Assembly (NCBI GenBank): GCA_013151585.1
Contig: JAADHY010000432.1
Span: forward strand, 1-6,986
Length of the DNA: 6,986 nt
Direction of reading: 5' to 3'
DNA from: Planctomycetota bacterium
GTDB taxonomy: Bacteria > Planctomycetota > Planctomycetia > Planctomycetales > Planctomycetaceae
In this document: piece after piece, positions 1 through 6,121 of the stretch
Layout of the letters: every line of letters starts with the position of its first letter
Position numbering within the stretch: the first letter of the stretch is position 1
Made by a program: the position numbers and the translations under genes
The notes under the pieces: generated by a model
The model's database searches: none
What the model saw: only the letters and a program-made list of their open reading frames with translations
Told to the model about the DNA's origin: nothing

Positions 1-453
1 TGAAGGGGCGATGGCCGGTTCGGACGCCCGAACCGAGTCTGCGCCGGCAGGGACAGTTGGAAGCTGATGTGAATCTGCTGAGTCGCTGGGCTGTCGGCTT
101 TCGGTGGGCGGCTCGGCCTCCGAAGAGGTCGGGACCAATGAAGGGGGCTCGGCGGGCTTAGGCGAGGAATCGGTCGACGTGCGGCACGTCGGGCTCGAAG
201 GGAGCGCCGGCGGAGTCAGGCTGTCTGCGGCTGCTTTCAGTTTGACGGGCGGACCGTAGGGGTCAAGGAGCGTGTCGCTGGACCATCGCTGGAGCAGTTG
301 GCGCGCATTCCGGGTCTTCTCATCGAGCGGTTCCGTGTGTTCGGCGTCGGTCTTCGACGTGGCGATCACGGTTCCGCACGTGGCGCAGCGTACGTGCGTG
401 TTGTCGCCGGAAACTTCAGCCGCGACCTCGGCGTGGCAATTGTCGCACCACAT
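1..453 (-). CDS. Zinc-ribbon protein with Pro/Ser-rich tail, 3' end beyond window
   Basis: The minus-strand frame is open from ATG at 453-451 to the window edge, giving 151 residues without a stop, so the C-terminus is missing. The protein begins MWCDNC and has a second CATC pair at residues 23-26. Four cysteines (C3, C6, C23, C26) spaced CxxC-16-CxxC make a classic zinc ribbon. Residues about 45-70 look like a short helix (NARQLLQRW) followed by LDPYGPP. From about residue 79 onward the chain is low-complexity, rich in Pro, Ser, Thr, Ala and Glu, and probably disordered. The start is set by the zinc ribbon, which begins at residue 3; no Shine-Dalgarno sequence is visible. Short zinc-ribbon proteins beginning this way are, from memory, common uncharacterised planctomycete proteins. 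The function is unknown. A linker leading to a membrane segment or another domain outside the window is possible. Confidence 0.72.
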   Translation of the reverse strand, partial: MWCDNCHAEVAAEVSGDNTHVRCATCGTVIATSKTDAEHTEPLDEKTRNARQLLQRWSSDTLLDPYGPPVKLKAAADSLTPPALPSSPTCRTSTDSSPKPAEPPSLVPTSSEAEPPTESRQPSDSADSHQLPTVPAGADSVRASEPAIAPS

Positions 454-558
454 CCCAAACGTCCCAGTACTGGATTTGGGGGGGAAGGGGACCGGGAGAC
501 TCAACGGAGGGAGAGAGAGTCTGCCAGAAGGGGCGGAATCTTACGCCTTTTCCGCACT

Positions 559-586
559 TCGACGCAAGATCGGTTTTTGATATAAT
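559..586 (+). promoter_or_regulatory. Predicted sigma-70-type promoter with extended -10
   Basis: The -10 hexamer TATAAT (581-586) is a perfect consensus and is preceded by TG at 578-579, giving the extended -10 form TGnTATAAT. TCGACG (559-564) is a 4/6 match to TTGACA with a 16-nt spacer. Transcription would start near 593 and run rightward. The first convincing gene in that direction is the beta-ketoacyl synthase at 945, so the leader would be about 350 nt. It could instead start an unrecognised small RNA. No experimental support is available. Confidence 0.45.
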
Positions 587-667
587 GTGTACAAACGAAC
601 CGAGAGAGGGCGTTTCTGGGGAATCCGAAGACTCAAGCGGGCATCCGATCGCAACCATCGGCCGGCG

Positions 668-687
668 CGCCAGGTCCGCCCCTGGCG
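668..687 (+). repeat. GC-rich hairpin in leader region
   Basis: CGCCAGG (668-674) and CCTGGCG (681-687) form a perfect 7-bp stem with a 6-nt loop. No T run follows, so it does not look like an intrinsic terminator. It would lie inside a transcript started at the 559-586 promoter. Confidence 0.4.
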
Positions 688-753
688 GACTCACGGTCGC
701 TATTCGGCGACACGCGGGCGAAACGGTGGGGGGACTTCCCTTCGCATCGCCGG

Positions 754-776
754 CGCGGCCGGGAGACTGGGCCGCG
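754..776 (+). repeat. Second GC-rich hairpin in leader region
   Basis: CGCGGCC (754-760) pairs perfectly with GGCCGCG (770-776) around a 9-nt loop. It lies 66 bases downstream of the first hairpin. No T run follows. Together the two hairpins suggest a structured leader or a small RNA, although GC-rich DNA produces such stems by chance. Confidence 0.4.
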
Positions 777-944
777 ACTGAGGAAATATTTGATGTGGCG
801 AGAGGCGGTCAGCTTGCGGGCGGCACGGAGAGGCATTAATCTGCTAGGCTCGATGGGCACTCGAGGGTCTTGGCTCAGCCCCGGGCGGACTCTTGAAGTA
901 ACGAGTTGACCAGGAACGCTTTACGACATTGACGGCGGGCCGCG

Positions 945-2198
945 ATGCACACGGCGCGAGACGAGGGCGATCGGATCGTCATTACTGGAATCGGTCTGAC
1001 GGCCCCCAACGGCAATAATTTGGAAGAGTTTCGTTCCAACCTCCTGGAAGGGCGGTCCGGAGTCGTTTCTTTCGAGACGCGATACCTCGGGCATCCGGTT
1101 CCGGCGGGAGTGTGTCGTTTTGATCCGCTGCGGTACCAGAAACGCAAAGAGGTGCGCCGCGGCACCCGGTCCGGTTCGATCGCCATCTATTGTGCCAACG
1201 AGGCCGTCCGCGACGCTGAGCTGAACTGGCCCCAGATTCCGAAAAACCGCGTAGGGGTTTACATCGGCATCACCGAGCACGGCAACGTCGAGACGGAAAA
1301 CGAGATCTACGAGCTGTCAAAGTTCGATTACGACATCTCGTTTTGGTCTCATCACCACAATCCGCGGACCGTCGCCAACAACCCGGCGGGCGAAGTGACG
1401 CTGAGCTTACAGATCACCGGTCCACATTTGACTGTGGGAGCGGCGTGTGCCGCGGGCAACGCGGGGTTGATTCAGGGCGTTCAAATGTTGCGGCTCGGCG
1501 AAGTGGATTGGGCCTTGGCGGGGGGCGTCTCGGAAAGCATTCACACGTTTGGCATTTTCGCCAGCTTCAAGAGCCAGGGCGCCCTGGCCTTGCATGAGGA
1601 TCCGACCAAGGCATCCCGTCCTTTCGACGCGGACCGCAATGGGATCGTAGTCGCGGAGGGAGGGGGAATCTGCGTGCTCGAGCGGCTGCCGGACGCTCGT
1701 CGTCGGGGCGCGAAGATTTACGGCGAAATCGTTGGCTACGCGATGAACTCGGACGCCACCGACTTCGTGCTTCCCGACTGGCGCCGCCAGGCCGAGTGCA
1801 TGCGGTTGGCTCTGGAGCGGGCCGGGATCGGCCCGGAAGACGTCGACATCGTCAGCAGCCACGCGACGGCCACCGAGCAGGGCGACATCGAAGAGTCGTT
1901 GGCTCTGAAAGACCTCTTCGGGGACAACGGCCGCGTTGCCATCAACAACACGAAAAGCTTCATTGGGCATGCGATGGGGGCGGCGGGCGTGCTGGAACTC
2001 TTGGGGAACTTGCCTGCCTTTCAAGACAGCGTCGCACACGCTACAATCAACCTCGATCGTTTGGACCCTCGATGTGGTCTGACTCAGCTTGTGGCCAACC
2101 GCCCTCGTCGCCTGGACGACGTGACCTACATCCTCAACAACTCCTTTGGGATGTTGGGGATCAACTCCGTGCTCATCGTCAAGAAGTTCGCCGAGTGA
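945..2198 (+). CDS. Beta-ketoacyl-[acyl-carrier-protein] synthase, KAS II/FabF type
   Basis: This 417-residue protein has the length and thiolase-like layout of FabF, the cytoplasmic enzyme that condenses an acyl chain with malonyl-ACP to extend it by two carbons. The N-terminal strand RIVITGIGLTAPNGN (from residue 10) is typical. The active-site Cys168 lies in VGAACAAGN, His306 in SSHATATEQGD and His342 in KSFIGHAMGAAG. Lys337 is also present, so the Cys-His-His triad is intact. The usual glycine-rich gating loop GFGGTN near the C-terminus is GMLGIN here (402-407), with Met403 where FabF has its gatekeeper Phe. An in-frame stop (930-932) lies just upstream, and no ATG, GTG or TTG intervenes, so ATG 945 is the first possible start; it has no clear Shine-Dalgarno. 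An ACP and a CrtI-like oxidoreductase follow on the same strand. That context suggests a dedicated lipid or polyketide-like pathway rather than housekeeping fatty-acid synthesis. Family is certain, substrate is not. Confidence 0.93.
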   Translation: MHTARDEGDRIVITGIGLTAPNGNNLEEFRSNLLEGRSGVVSFETRYLGHPVPAGVCRFDPLRYQKRKEVRRGTRSGSIAIYCANEAVRDAELNWPQIPKNRVGVYIGITEHGNVETENEIYELSKFDYDISFWSHHHNPRTVANNPAGEVTLSLQITGPHLTVGAACAAGNAGLIQGVQMLRLGEVDWALAGGVSESIHTFGIFASFKSQGALALHEDPTKASRPFDADRNGIVVAEGGGICVLERLPDARRRGAKIYGEIVGYAMNSDATDFVLPDWRRQAECMRLALERAGIGPEDVDIVSSHATATEQGDIEESLALKDLFGDNGRVAINNTKSFIGHAMGAAGVLELLGNLPAFQDSVAHATINLDRLDPRCGLTQLVANRPRRLDDVTYILNNSFGMLGINSVLIVKKFAE

Positions 2199-2338
2199 TT
2201 TTTGGGGTGAGGCTCGTCCCGCGCTTGGGGCTCGACGGTGAGGATCGCCTCGCACTTGGGCGGAACGATTCCCGGAAGAGGTCTGAGCGATCGGCAGGGT
2301 GTCGGCCGCTGCGACGCAGACTTGTTAGTCGAAAAAAC

Positions 2339-2392
2339 ATGACAAGAAACGTCTGGCGACTCGGTGGAGTCGGGATGCTGGAGTGGAGTTGA
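2339..2392 (+). other. Possible 17-codon leader ORF overlapping ACP start
   Basis: ATG at 2339-2341 opens a 17-residue frame (MTRNVWRLGGVGMLEWS) whose TGA (2390-2392) overlaps the ATG of the acyl carrier protein as TGATG. Such overlaps are typical of translational coupling. It has no Shine-Dalgarno of its own and no recognisable attenuator residues apart from two Trp, so it may be coincidental. It lies in the 193-nt gap between the synthase stop and the ACP start. Confidence 0.2.
2380..2388 (+). promoter_or_regulatory. Shine-Dalgarno choosing the ACP start
   Basis: Two overlapping GGAG motifs occur at 2380-2383 and 2385-2388. The first lies 8 nt before ATG 2392, a good spacing. The second is only 3 nt away. 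An upstream in-frame GTG at 2383 would add three residues but overlaps the motif itself, so ATG 2392 is preferred. Confidence 0.5.
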
Positions 2393-2655
2393 TGAACGAG
2401 GAACAAATCAAGCAAGTCATTCTGGAAATTCTCGCTCGGATTGCCCCCGACGAAGACCTGTCCGACCTGAAAGACGAGGTTCCATTCCGGGACCAATTGG
2501 ACCTCGATAGCATGGACTTCCTCGACATCGTGATGGAGCTGCGCAAGCTCTTCCGCATCCAGATTCCCGAAGAGGACTACGAGCATTTGGCGTCGATGGA
2601 GAGCACGGTGAAGTACCTGGCGCCGTTGCTCAAGAACGTCGAAAGTCCGGCCTAG
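2392..2655 (+). CDS. Acyl carrier protein (phosphopantetheine-binding)
   Basis: An 87-residue acidic protein, the usual size of a discrete ACP. It carries the growing acyl chain as a thioester on a 4'-phosphopantetheine arm in the cytoplasm. The attachment site is Ser40 in LDLDSMDFLDIV, the equivalent of the DSL motif (DSM here), at the start of helix II. The helical pattern before it (EEQIKQVILEILARIAP) and after it (helix II through MELRKLF, then the IPEEDY turn and the YLAPLL helix) fits the ACP fold. It follows the synthase by 193 nt and precedes the CrtI-like gene by 75 nt on the same strand, so it is most likely the dedicated carrier for those two enzymes. The primary fatty-acid ACP usually sits beside fabF, fabD or fabG genes, which are absent here. 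Start chosen from the GGAG at 2380-2383; GTG 2383 is the alternative. Confidence 0.92.
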   Translation: MNEEQIKQVILEILARIAPDEDLSDLKDEVPFRDQLDLDSMDFLDIVMELRKLFRIQIPEEDYEHLASMESTVKYLAPLLKNVESPA

Positions 2656-2730
2656 GCTCGGGCGGCTCGGATCGCTTCTCCTCGACCCGGCCCAGTCGCC
2701 GACCCAAAAGGTCACCGTCTCGCGAAGTCT

Positions 2731-4110
2731 GTGAAGTACGACACGATCATTATCGGAGCCGGACTGTCAGGTCTGGCGGCCGGGATTCGGCTCGCCTATT
2801 ACGAGAAGTCCGTTTGCATTGTGGAACGACACAACCGCATCGGCGGGCTGAATTCCTTCTATCGTCTGCGCGGGCGGGAACACGACGTCGGACTGCACGC
2901 CGTCACGAACTGGGCCCCGCTCGGCGTTCGCTCGGCGCCGATCAATCGTCTTATGCGGCAGCTCCGGCTGCGTCCCGAAGACTTTGAGCTCGCTCCGCAG
3001 ATCGAGTCAGCCATTGTCTTCCCCGAATGCACGCTGCGCTTCGGAAACGATTTCTCGCTGCTGGAAGCCGAAGTGGCTGAGCACTTTCCGGCGGAGATCG
3101 ATCGCTTTCGCAATCTGGTTCGGGAGATCGACCAATTCGATGCTTTCCGGTTGGGGCCCAGGCCGTCTTCGGCGCGGGAGGTGCTCGCCGAACGGCTGAA
3201 AGACCCGCTACTGGTCGAAATGCTGTTGTGTCCCATCTTTTTTTACGGCAGCCCTACGCCGGACGACATTGATTTCCTCGACTTCGTTATCTTGTTTCGC
3301 AGCATTTTCCGGGAAGGCTTCGGCCGGCCACGCGCCGGAATCCGGCCGATCTTGAACCGCCTGACCCGACAGTTTCGCGACCACGGTGGCGAGCTGAAAT
3401 TGAATTGCGGAGTCCAACGAATCATTCACGATGGCCACCGTGTGAACGGCGTGATCCTGGACGACGGCCGCCTGCTTGAAGCAGACAACGTGCTGTCGTC
3501 CGCCGGGCTGGTCGAAACGCTCGATCTTTGTCAGGCCCCGCCTGAAATCCGACAACAGCACCCAGCCGGTGAGTTATCCTTCATCGAATTGATCTGCTGC
3601 CTCGATATCGAGCCGGCTCGGCTGGGCATCGATCGAACGATCGTCTTCTTCAATACGTCGGAACGAATCCCATACCATTGTCCGGAGGGACCGGCTGAGC
3701 TGGGTTGTGGGGTGATCTGTTGTCCCAACAACTTCCATTACGATCAGCCTTTGGACGACGGACGCGTGCGCATTACGGTGCTGGCCAATCCCGAGTACTG
3801 GTTGGATTTGCCGGTCGATCGCTACGCCTCGGAAAAAGAGACCTGGCGACCCCGGATCGTGGATGCCGCTTGCCGCATCGTTCCCGATTTCCGCGACCAC
3901 ATCGTCGACACCGACCTGTTCACCCCCAGGACCATCCACCGCTATACCGGCCACGTCAATGGAGCCGTCTACGGGGCTCCTCGGAAGATTCGCGACGGCC
4001 GAACGTACCTGGAGGGCCTCTACCTGTGCGGCACCGACCAGGGTTACCTCGGAATCGTCGGCAGCATGCTTTCGGGCATCACCGTTGCGAACCTTTATCT
4101 GCTGAAGTAA
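2731..4110 (+). CDS. CrtI/phytoene desaturase-like FAD-dependent oxidoreductase
   Basis: This 459-residue protein belongs to the flavin amine-oxidase/CrtI/carotene-isomerase group. An N-terminal Rossmann dinucleotide fold starts at once: YDTIIIGAGLSGLAAG (3-18) with GxGxxG at 9-14, and Glu32 in VERHNRIGG (31-39) as the likely FAD ribose ligand. The C-terminal FAD motif is at about 430-450 (LYLCGTDQGYLGIVGSM). The middle region is the variable substrate-binding part. Family members desaturate or isomerise long hydrophobic polyenes, often at the membrane surface. The nearby synthase and ACP suggest that here the substrate is an acyl or polyketide-like chain, not necessarily a carotenoid; no phytoene synthase gene is in the window. 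It starts with GTG because the next Met is about residue 70 and the FAD motif requires the upstream start; no clear Shine-Dalgarno is seen. It is slightly shorter than typical CrtI (about 490-500 residues). The exact reaction is unknown. Confidence 0.88.
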   Translation: MKYDTIIIGAGLSGLAAGIRLAYYEKSVCIVERHNRIGGLNSFYRLRGREHDVGLHAVTNWAPLGVRSAPINRLMRQLRLRPEDFELAPQIESAIVFPECTLRFGNDFSLLEAEVAEHFPAEIDRFRNLVREIDQFDAFRLGPRPSSAREVLAERLKDPLLVEMLLCPIFFYGSPTPDDIDFLDFVILFRSIFREGFGRPRAGIRPILNRLTRQFRDHGGELKLNCGVQRIIHDGHRVNGVILDDGRLLEADNVLSSAGLVETLDLCQAPPEIRQQHPAGELSFIELICCLDIEPARLGIDRTIVFFNTSERIPYHCPEGPAELGCGVICCPNNFHYDQPLDDGRVRITVLANPEYWLDLPVDRYASEKETWRPRIVDAACRIVPDFRDHIVDTDLFTPRTIHRYTGHVNGAVYGAPRKIRDGRTYLEGLYLCGTDQGYLGIVGSMLSGITVANLYLLK

Positions 4111-4115
4111 TGGAG

Positions 4116-4123
4116 CACAATGC
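4116..4123. repeat. Left target-site duplication of the insertion sequence
   Basis: CACAATGC directly abuts the left inverted repeat and matches CACAATTC at 5642-5649 in 7 of 8 bases. An 8-bp duplication with one later substitution is the simplest reading. It begins five bases after the stop codon of the FAD oxidoreductase. Confidence 0.6.
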
Positions 4124-4152
4124 GAGACTGTAGCATCATTACAGACGATTAG
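4124..4152. repeat. Left terminal inverted repeat (IS)
   Basis: GAGACTGTAGCA (4124-4135) is identical to the right end read on the minus strand. After two mismatches ATTACAG (4138-4144) also matches, then after two more mismatches GATT (4147-4150). Overall 24 of 29 positions agree with 5641-5613. The transposase stop codon lies inside this repeat. Confidence 0.85.
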
Positions 4153-5550
4153 ACGGCTTTCCGTTGCCTCGCTGCGTGCAGGGTTTTGGTGGTTTCCGCA
4201 TGCTGTTGTCCTCGCTCCTCGCGTTGCATGTCCAAGGCAATCCGTCCATTGATGTTTTGTTGAGTCCGCACGCGGTAGACGGTCTTTTGCATTTTGCGGT
4301 GACGCCGGTAGCCGCGTTCGACGGCATTGGATGTTGATGGCAGCAGTTTGTCGTCAAGAAACGTCAGCGACTTGTCCAGGTTGGGCGAGAACAGTTTTTG
4401 CAACGTCTGGCCAACCTTTTTGAAGCGACGAACCCGGCGTCGGAGCTTGGCCAGCTTTTCCAACGCTGTGGCCGTCCGACAGCGGCGATCAAACAGACGG
4501 TAGACCTCATCCATGATGTCACGTAAGGTTCGCAATTCAGGCCGTCCCCGCGTGATGTGCTGAAGCGTTCGCCGCTGTGCGCGAGTCAGGTCGTGCCGGA
4601 CAAAGAGGTGACGATGCTCAAAGAGGTCGCCGACCTTCTGATCGATTCGTTTGCGACGCTGCGCCGTCTTGCGGGCTGCAGCCGTGGACGGACGACCGCG
4701 GCCGAGTTTCGGTTTGGTAGCACGCAACTCTTTCCGAATCCTGGCTACCGCACGCAGCACCGCTTTGGTCAGTTCCTTAATGACATAAAACTCGCAAACC
4801 TGATGCGCCACATCACCGAAAATCCTGGAAATGGGCTCCGGATACAGGCTGGAACTGTCCGTGGTGATCCCCTTCAACTCCAGTCCGCGTTCCTTCAGCA
4901 GCGACTGAAACCTGCGGAAGAAACGCTCGATGTCGGCGTGGGTGGGGCTGTGATCTAGCACCTCGTAACAGATGCGCCGGAAGGTGCGGTTGTCAACAAT
5001 CGAAAGGACACAGAACGGACCGTCGTACAATTCGTCGACCGCGATATACCCCGAGAAATCAGCCAGTACGGCGTCCAGATATTGTCCGGCGACGTGCTGC
5101 TCTGCCTTTTTTTCCCCCGGCCTCCACCCAGTTCTGGATGGTGGCGTACGGGACGAACACGCGGTGGTCTCGCCAGAGATGCCAACTTGCGGCGCGGTAA
5201 GGCAAGCCGTCCTCCACGACCAACCGCACTGCCAGCGTGACAACGCGATGCGTGTAGTGACTCTTCGGCAAGGCCAAGTCCGACATGTCCGCGTTGAAGT
5301 ACCTCTTGCATTTGCAGCAGTAGTGCTGCGAGTAGGTAAGCTGAATGTTCCGCGGGCGTCCGCTGACCAGATCTCCCACGTCGTGCAGCGTCCGTTCGAA
5401 GGTGCGTTTGCGGTAGCAACTGTGCCCGCAATTCGGACAAGGCCGCCGCGAAAAATTGCGGCTGCGTCGAACGACTTTCGGCTTCGGCAAGTCTTCAACA
5501 CGCGTGATGCCTTCGGTTCCGTCCGCCATATACGCTCCCGGTCCAGCCAT
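4149..5550 (-). CDS. IS transposase (zinc finger plus DDE), frame broken at A7
   Basis: The start is ATG 5550, six bases after a perfect AAGGAGG (5563-5557), the strongest ribosome site in the window. The N-terminal frame has a Cys-rich finger (C38, C41, C45; C78, C79, C81) and a helix-turn-helix-like region ending WVEAGG, and on its own runs only to 5059. The catalytic part is in another frame from about 5105 to the stop at 4149. Joined, they give about 466 residues with a likely DDE triad: Asp172 (IAVDELYDG), Asp231 (ITTDSSSLYP) and Glu411 (SNAVERGYRRHRK). The change lies at A7 (5113-5107) after G5 and needs a +1 shift, or loss of one A, to restore one protein. It is either a disabling one-base insertion, a sequencing or assembly homopolymer error, or transcriptional slippage. 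A catalytic strand-exchange role is inferred from the family. The organisation is ISL3-like, family not certain. Confidence 0.8.
5107..5118 (-). other. Homopolymer pair (G5A7) at transposase frame change
   Basis: On the minus strand the sequence is GGGGG followed by AAAAAAA. Upstream codons read GGA AAA AAA GGC, whereas the downstream catalytic frame reads GAA AAA AAG GCA. Removing one A (or one G) restores a single frame. A simple -1 slip does not, so the classical -1 programmed frameshift is not supported. Confidence 0.7.
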
Positions 5551-5556
5551 GTTCAC

Positions 5557-5563
5557 CCTCCTT
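5557..5563 (-). promoter_or_regulatory. Strong Shine-Dalgarno of the transposase
   Basis: Minus-strand AAGGAGG with a 6-nt spacer precedes ATG 5550. It decides the start over GTG 5556, which lies immediately next to the motif. The chromosomal genes here have weaker or no such sites, which fits a foreign origin of the element. Confidence 0.7.
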
Positions 5564-5612
5564 GGATAGATTCGAACCGGAAAAATAGCGGAAAACGCTC
5601 AACGTGTCACCA

Positions 5613-5641
5613 CCAATCCGCTGTAATCGTGCTACAGTCTC
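5613..5641. repeat. Right terminal inverted repeat (IS)
   Basis: Read on the minus strand from 5641, it starts GAGACTGTAGCA and continues with ATTACAG and GATT, matching the left end at 24 of 29 positions. It lies about 60 bases upstream of the transposase start, so the transposase promoter probably overlaps or adjoins it. Confidence 0.85.
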
Positions 5642-5649
5642 CACAATTC
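5642..5649. repeat. Right target-site duplication of the insertion sequence
   Basis: CACAATTC directly follows the right inverted repeat and matches the left copy CACAATGC in 7 of 8 bases. Confidence 0.6.
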
Positions 5650-5693
5650 TCGATGATTCCGGCAAGTTTCTGGCGGTAAATGGTGCGAATGGC

Positions 5694-5768
5694 CCGGGGC
5701 GAGGGCTTCAAATGTGGAACCTCCGGTGAGTTCCGGGGAACACCGAAAGCCCTCGGCTTACCGGGGCG
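5694..5768. repeat. Long imperfect palindrome flanked by 8-bp direct repeats
   Basis: CGAGGGCTT (5700-5708) pairs with AAGCCCTCG (5747-5755), a perfect 9-bp stem. Inside are GGAAC (5716-5720), GTTCC (5730-5734) and GGAAC (5737-5741), which allow alternative inner stems. CCGGGGCG occurs on both sides (5694-5701 and 5761-5768). A 31-codon frame (ATG 5680, stop 5773-5775) covers the whole structure but is unlikely to be a gene. It could be a dispersed REP-like or miniature repeat, or a structured RNA; no T run follows, so it is not a standard terminator. Confidence 0.45.
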
Positions 5769-5996
5769 GTTCTGAATTGGATGTCGCTCGTCACGACGCT
5801 CAAATTTCGGCCCAAGTCCAGCTCCTGTCACCCAAAAACCTACATATGGTATGTCGACACAACCAGTGAAATCCGAAAGCGAAGGGGACTACGATATCTA
5901 GCTTGTGCGAAAAAAACTGCGACGAGGCCCCGATGCGTTAGCGAGAAATCACGCAGCAAGAAAACCGCAAAACAATCTCCGGCGCTGACAATTCGG

Positions 5997-6017
5997 ATTG
6001 GTAGAACTCCTACCGAT
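5997..6017. repeat. Small hairpin
   Basis: GGTAG (6000-6004) and CTACC (6010-6014) form a 5-bp stem with a 5-nt loop, extendable by three weaker pairs to 5997-6017. No T run follows on either strand. Its role is unknown. Confidence 0.25.
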
Positions 6018-6101
6018 GTTGCAGGTCTTGTCACATCGGCAAGACATCCCGGACTCCCTCCCCGCTTGGCGGTTACGGACCGAAACAGTCAGTTGCTCCT
6101 T

Positions 6102-6121
6102 CGCAAAAAATCTCTTTTGCG
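6102..6121. repeat. 7-bp inverted repeat downstream of the carbonic-anhydrase-like gene
   Basis: CGCAAAA (6102-6108) and TTTTGCG (6115-6121) are perfect inverted copies with a 6-nt loop. It lies about 95 bases past the stop of the leftward gene at 6216. It might act in transcript ending, but the stem is AT-rich and no T tract follows, so a terminator call is weak. Confidence 0.25.

Larger units (their letters stand above)
454..944. other. Gene-free divergent intergenic region
   Basis: This stretch of about 490 bases separates the leftward zinc-ribbon gene from the rightward synthase gene. Short open frames occur on both strands but none has recognisable protein features. It holds a purine-rich tract on the plus strand (about 478-535, including a G7 run at 478-484), an extended -10 promoter near 578-586, and two GC-rich hairpins (668-687 and 754-776). 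A possible weak leftward promoter (minus-strand TTGCGT at 567-562 and TAAGAT at 543-538, 18-nt spacer) overlaps the rightward one. No tRNA, RNase P, tmRNA or SRP RNA signature was recognised. Confidence 0.6.
4124..5641 (-). mobile_element. Insertion sequence, about 1.5 kb, single transposase
   Basis: The element is bounded by imperfect inverted repeats of 29 bp (24 matches), the outer 12 bases GAGACTGTAGCA being identical at both ends. It is flanked by 8-bp near-identical direct repeats and filled almost entirely by one transposase frame on the minus strand. The transposase stop codon (4151-4149) lies inside the left inverted repeat, so the element is very compact. The zinc-finger-then-DDE layout and the 8-bp target duplication resemble the ISL3 family, but the terminal bases do not match the ISL3 ends I know, so the family is left open. 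It inserted just beyond the FAD-oxidoreductase gene without breaking it. The slightly diverged target duplication and the broken transposase frame suggest an old or inactive copy. Confidence 0.85.

Noticed and set aside
585..839. 84-codon plus-strand frame just after the TATAAT promoter
   Set aside because: Its ATG overlaps the -10 box, upstream of the expected transcript start, there is no ribosome site, and the composition shows no protein-like pattern.
1407..2255. Long open frame of 282 codons on the minus strand opposite the beta-ketoacyl synthase gene
   Set aside because: It is an antisense shadow of a high-GC gene with a clear catalytic triad; it has no family motif and is rich in Arg, Val and His as such shadows are.
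5107..5113. A7 run as a classical -1 programmed frameshift site
   Set aside because: The two transposase frames are related by +1 (or loss of one A), so a -1 slip would not join them.
5694..5768. Palindrome as an integron attC site
   Set aside because: The conserved RYYYAAC and GTTRRRY core ends are not present at its borders and no integrase or cassette context is seen.
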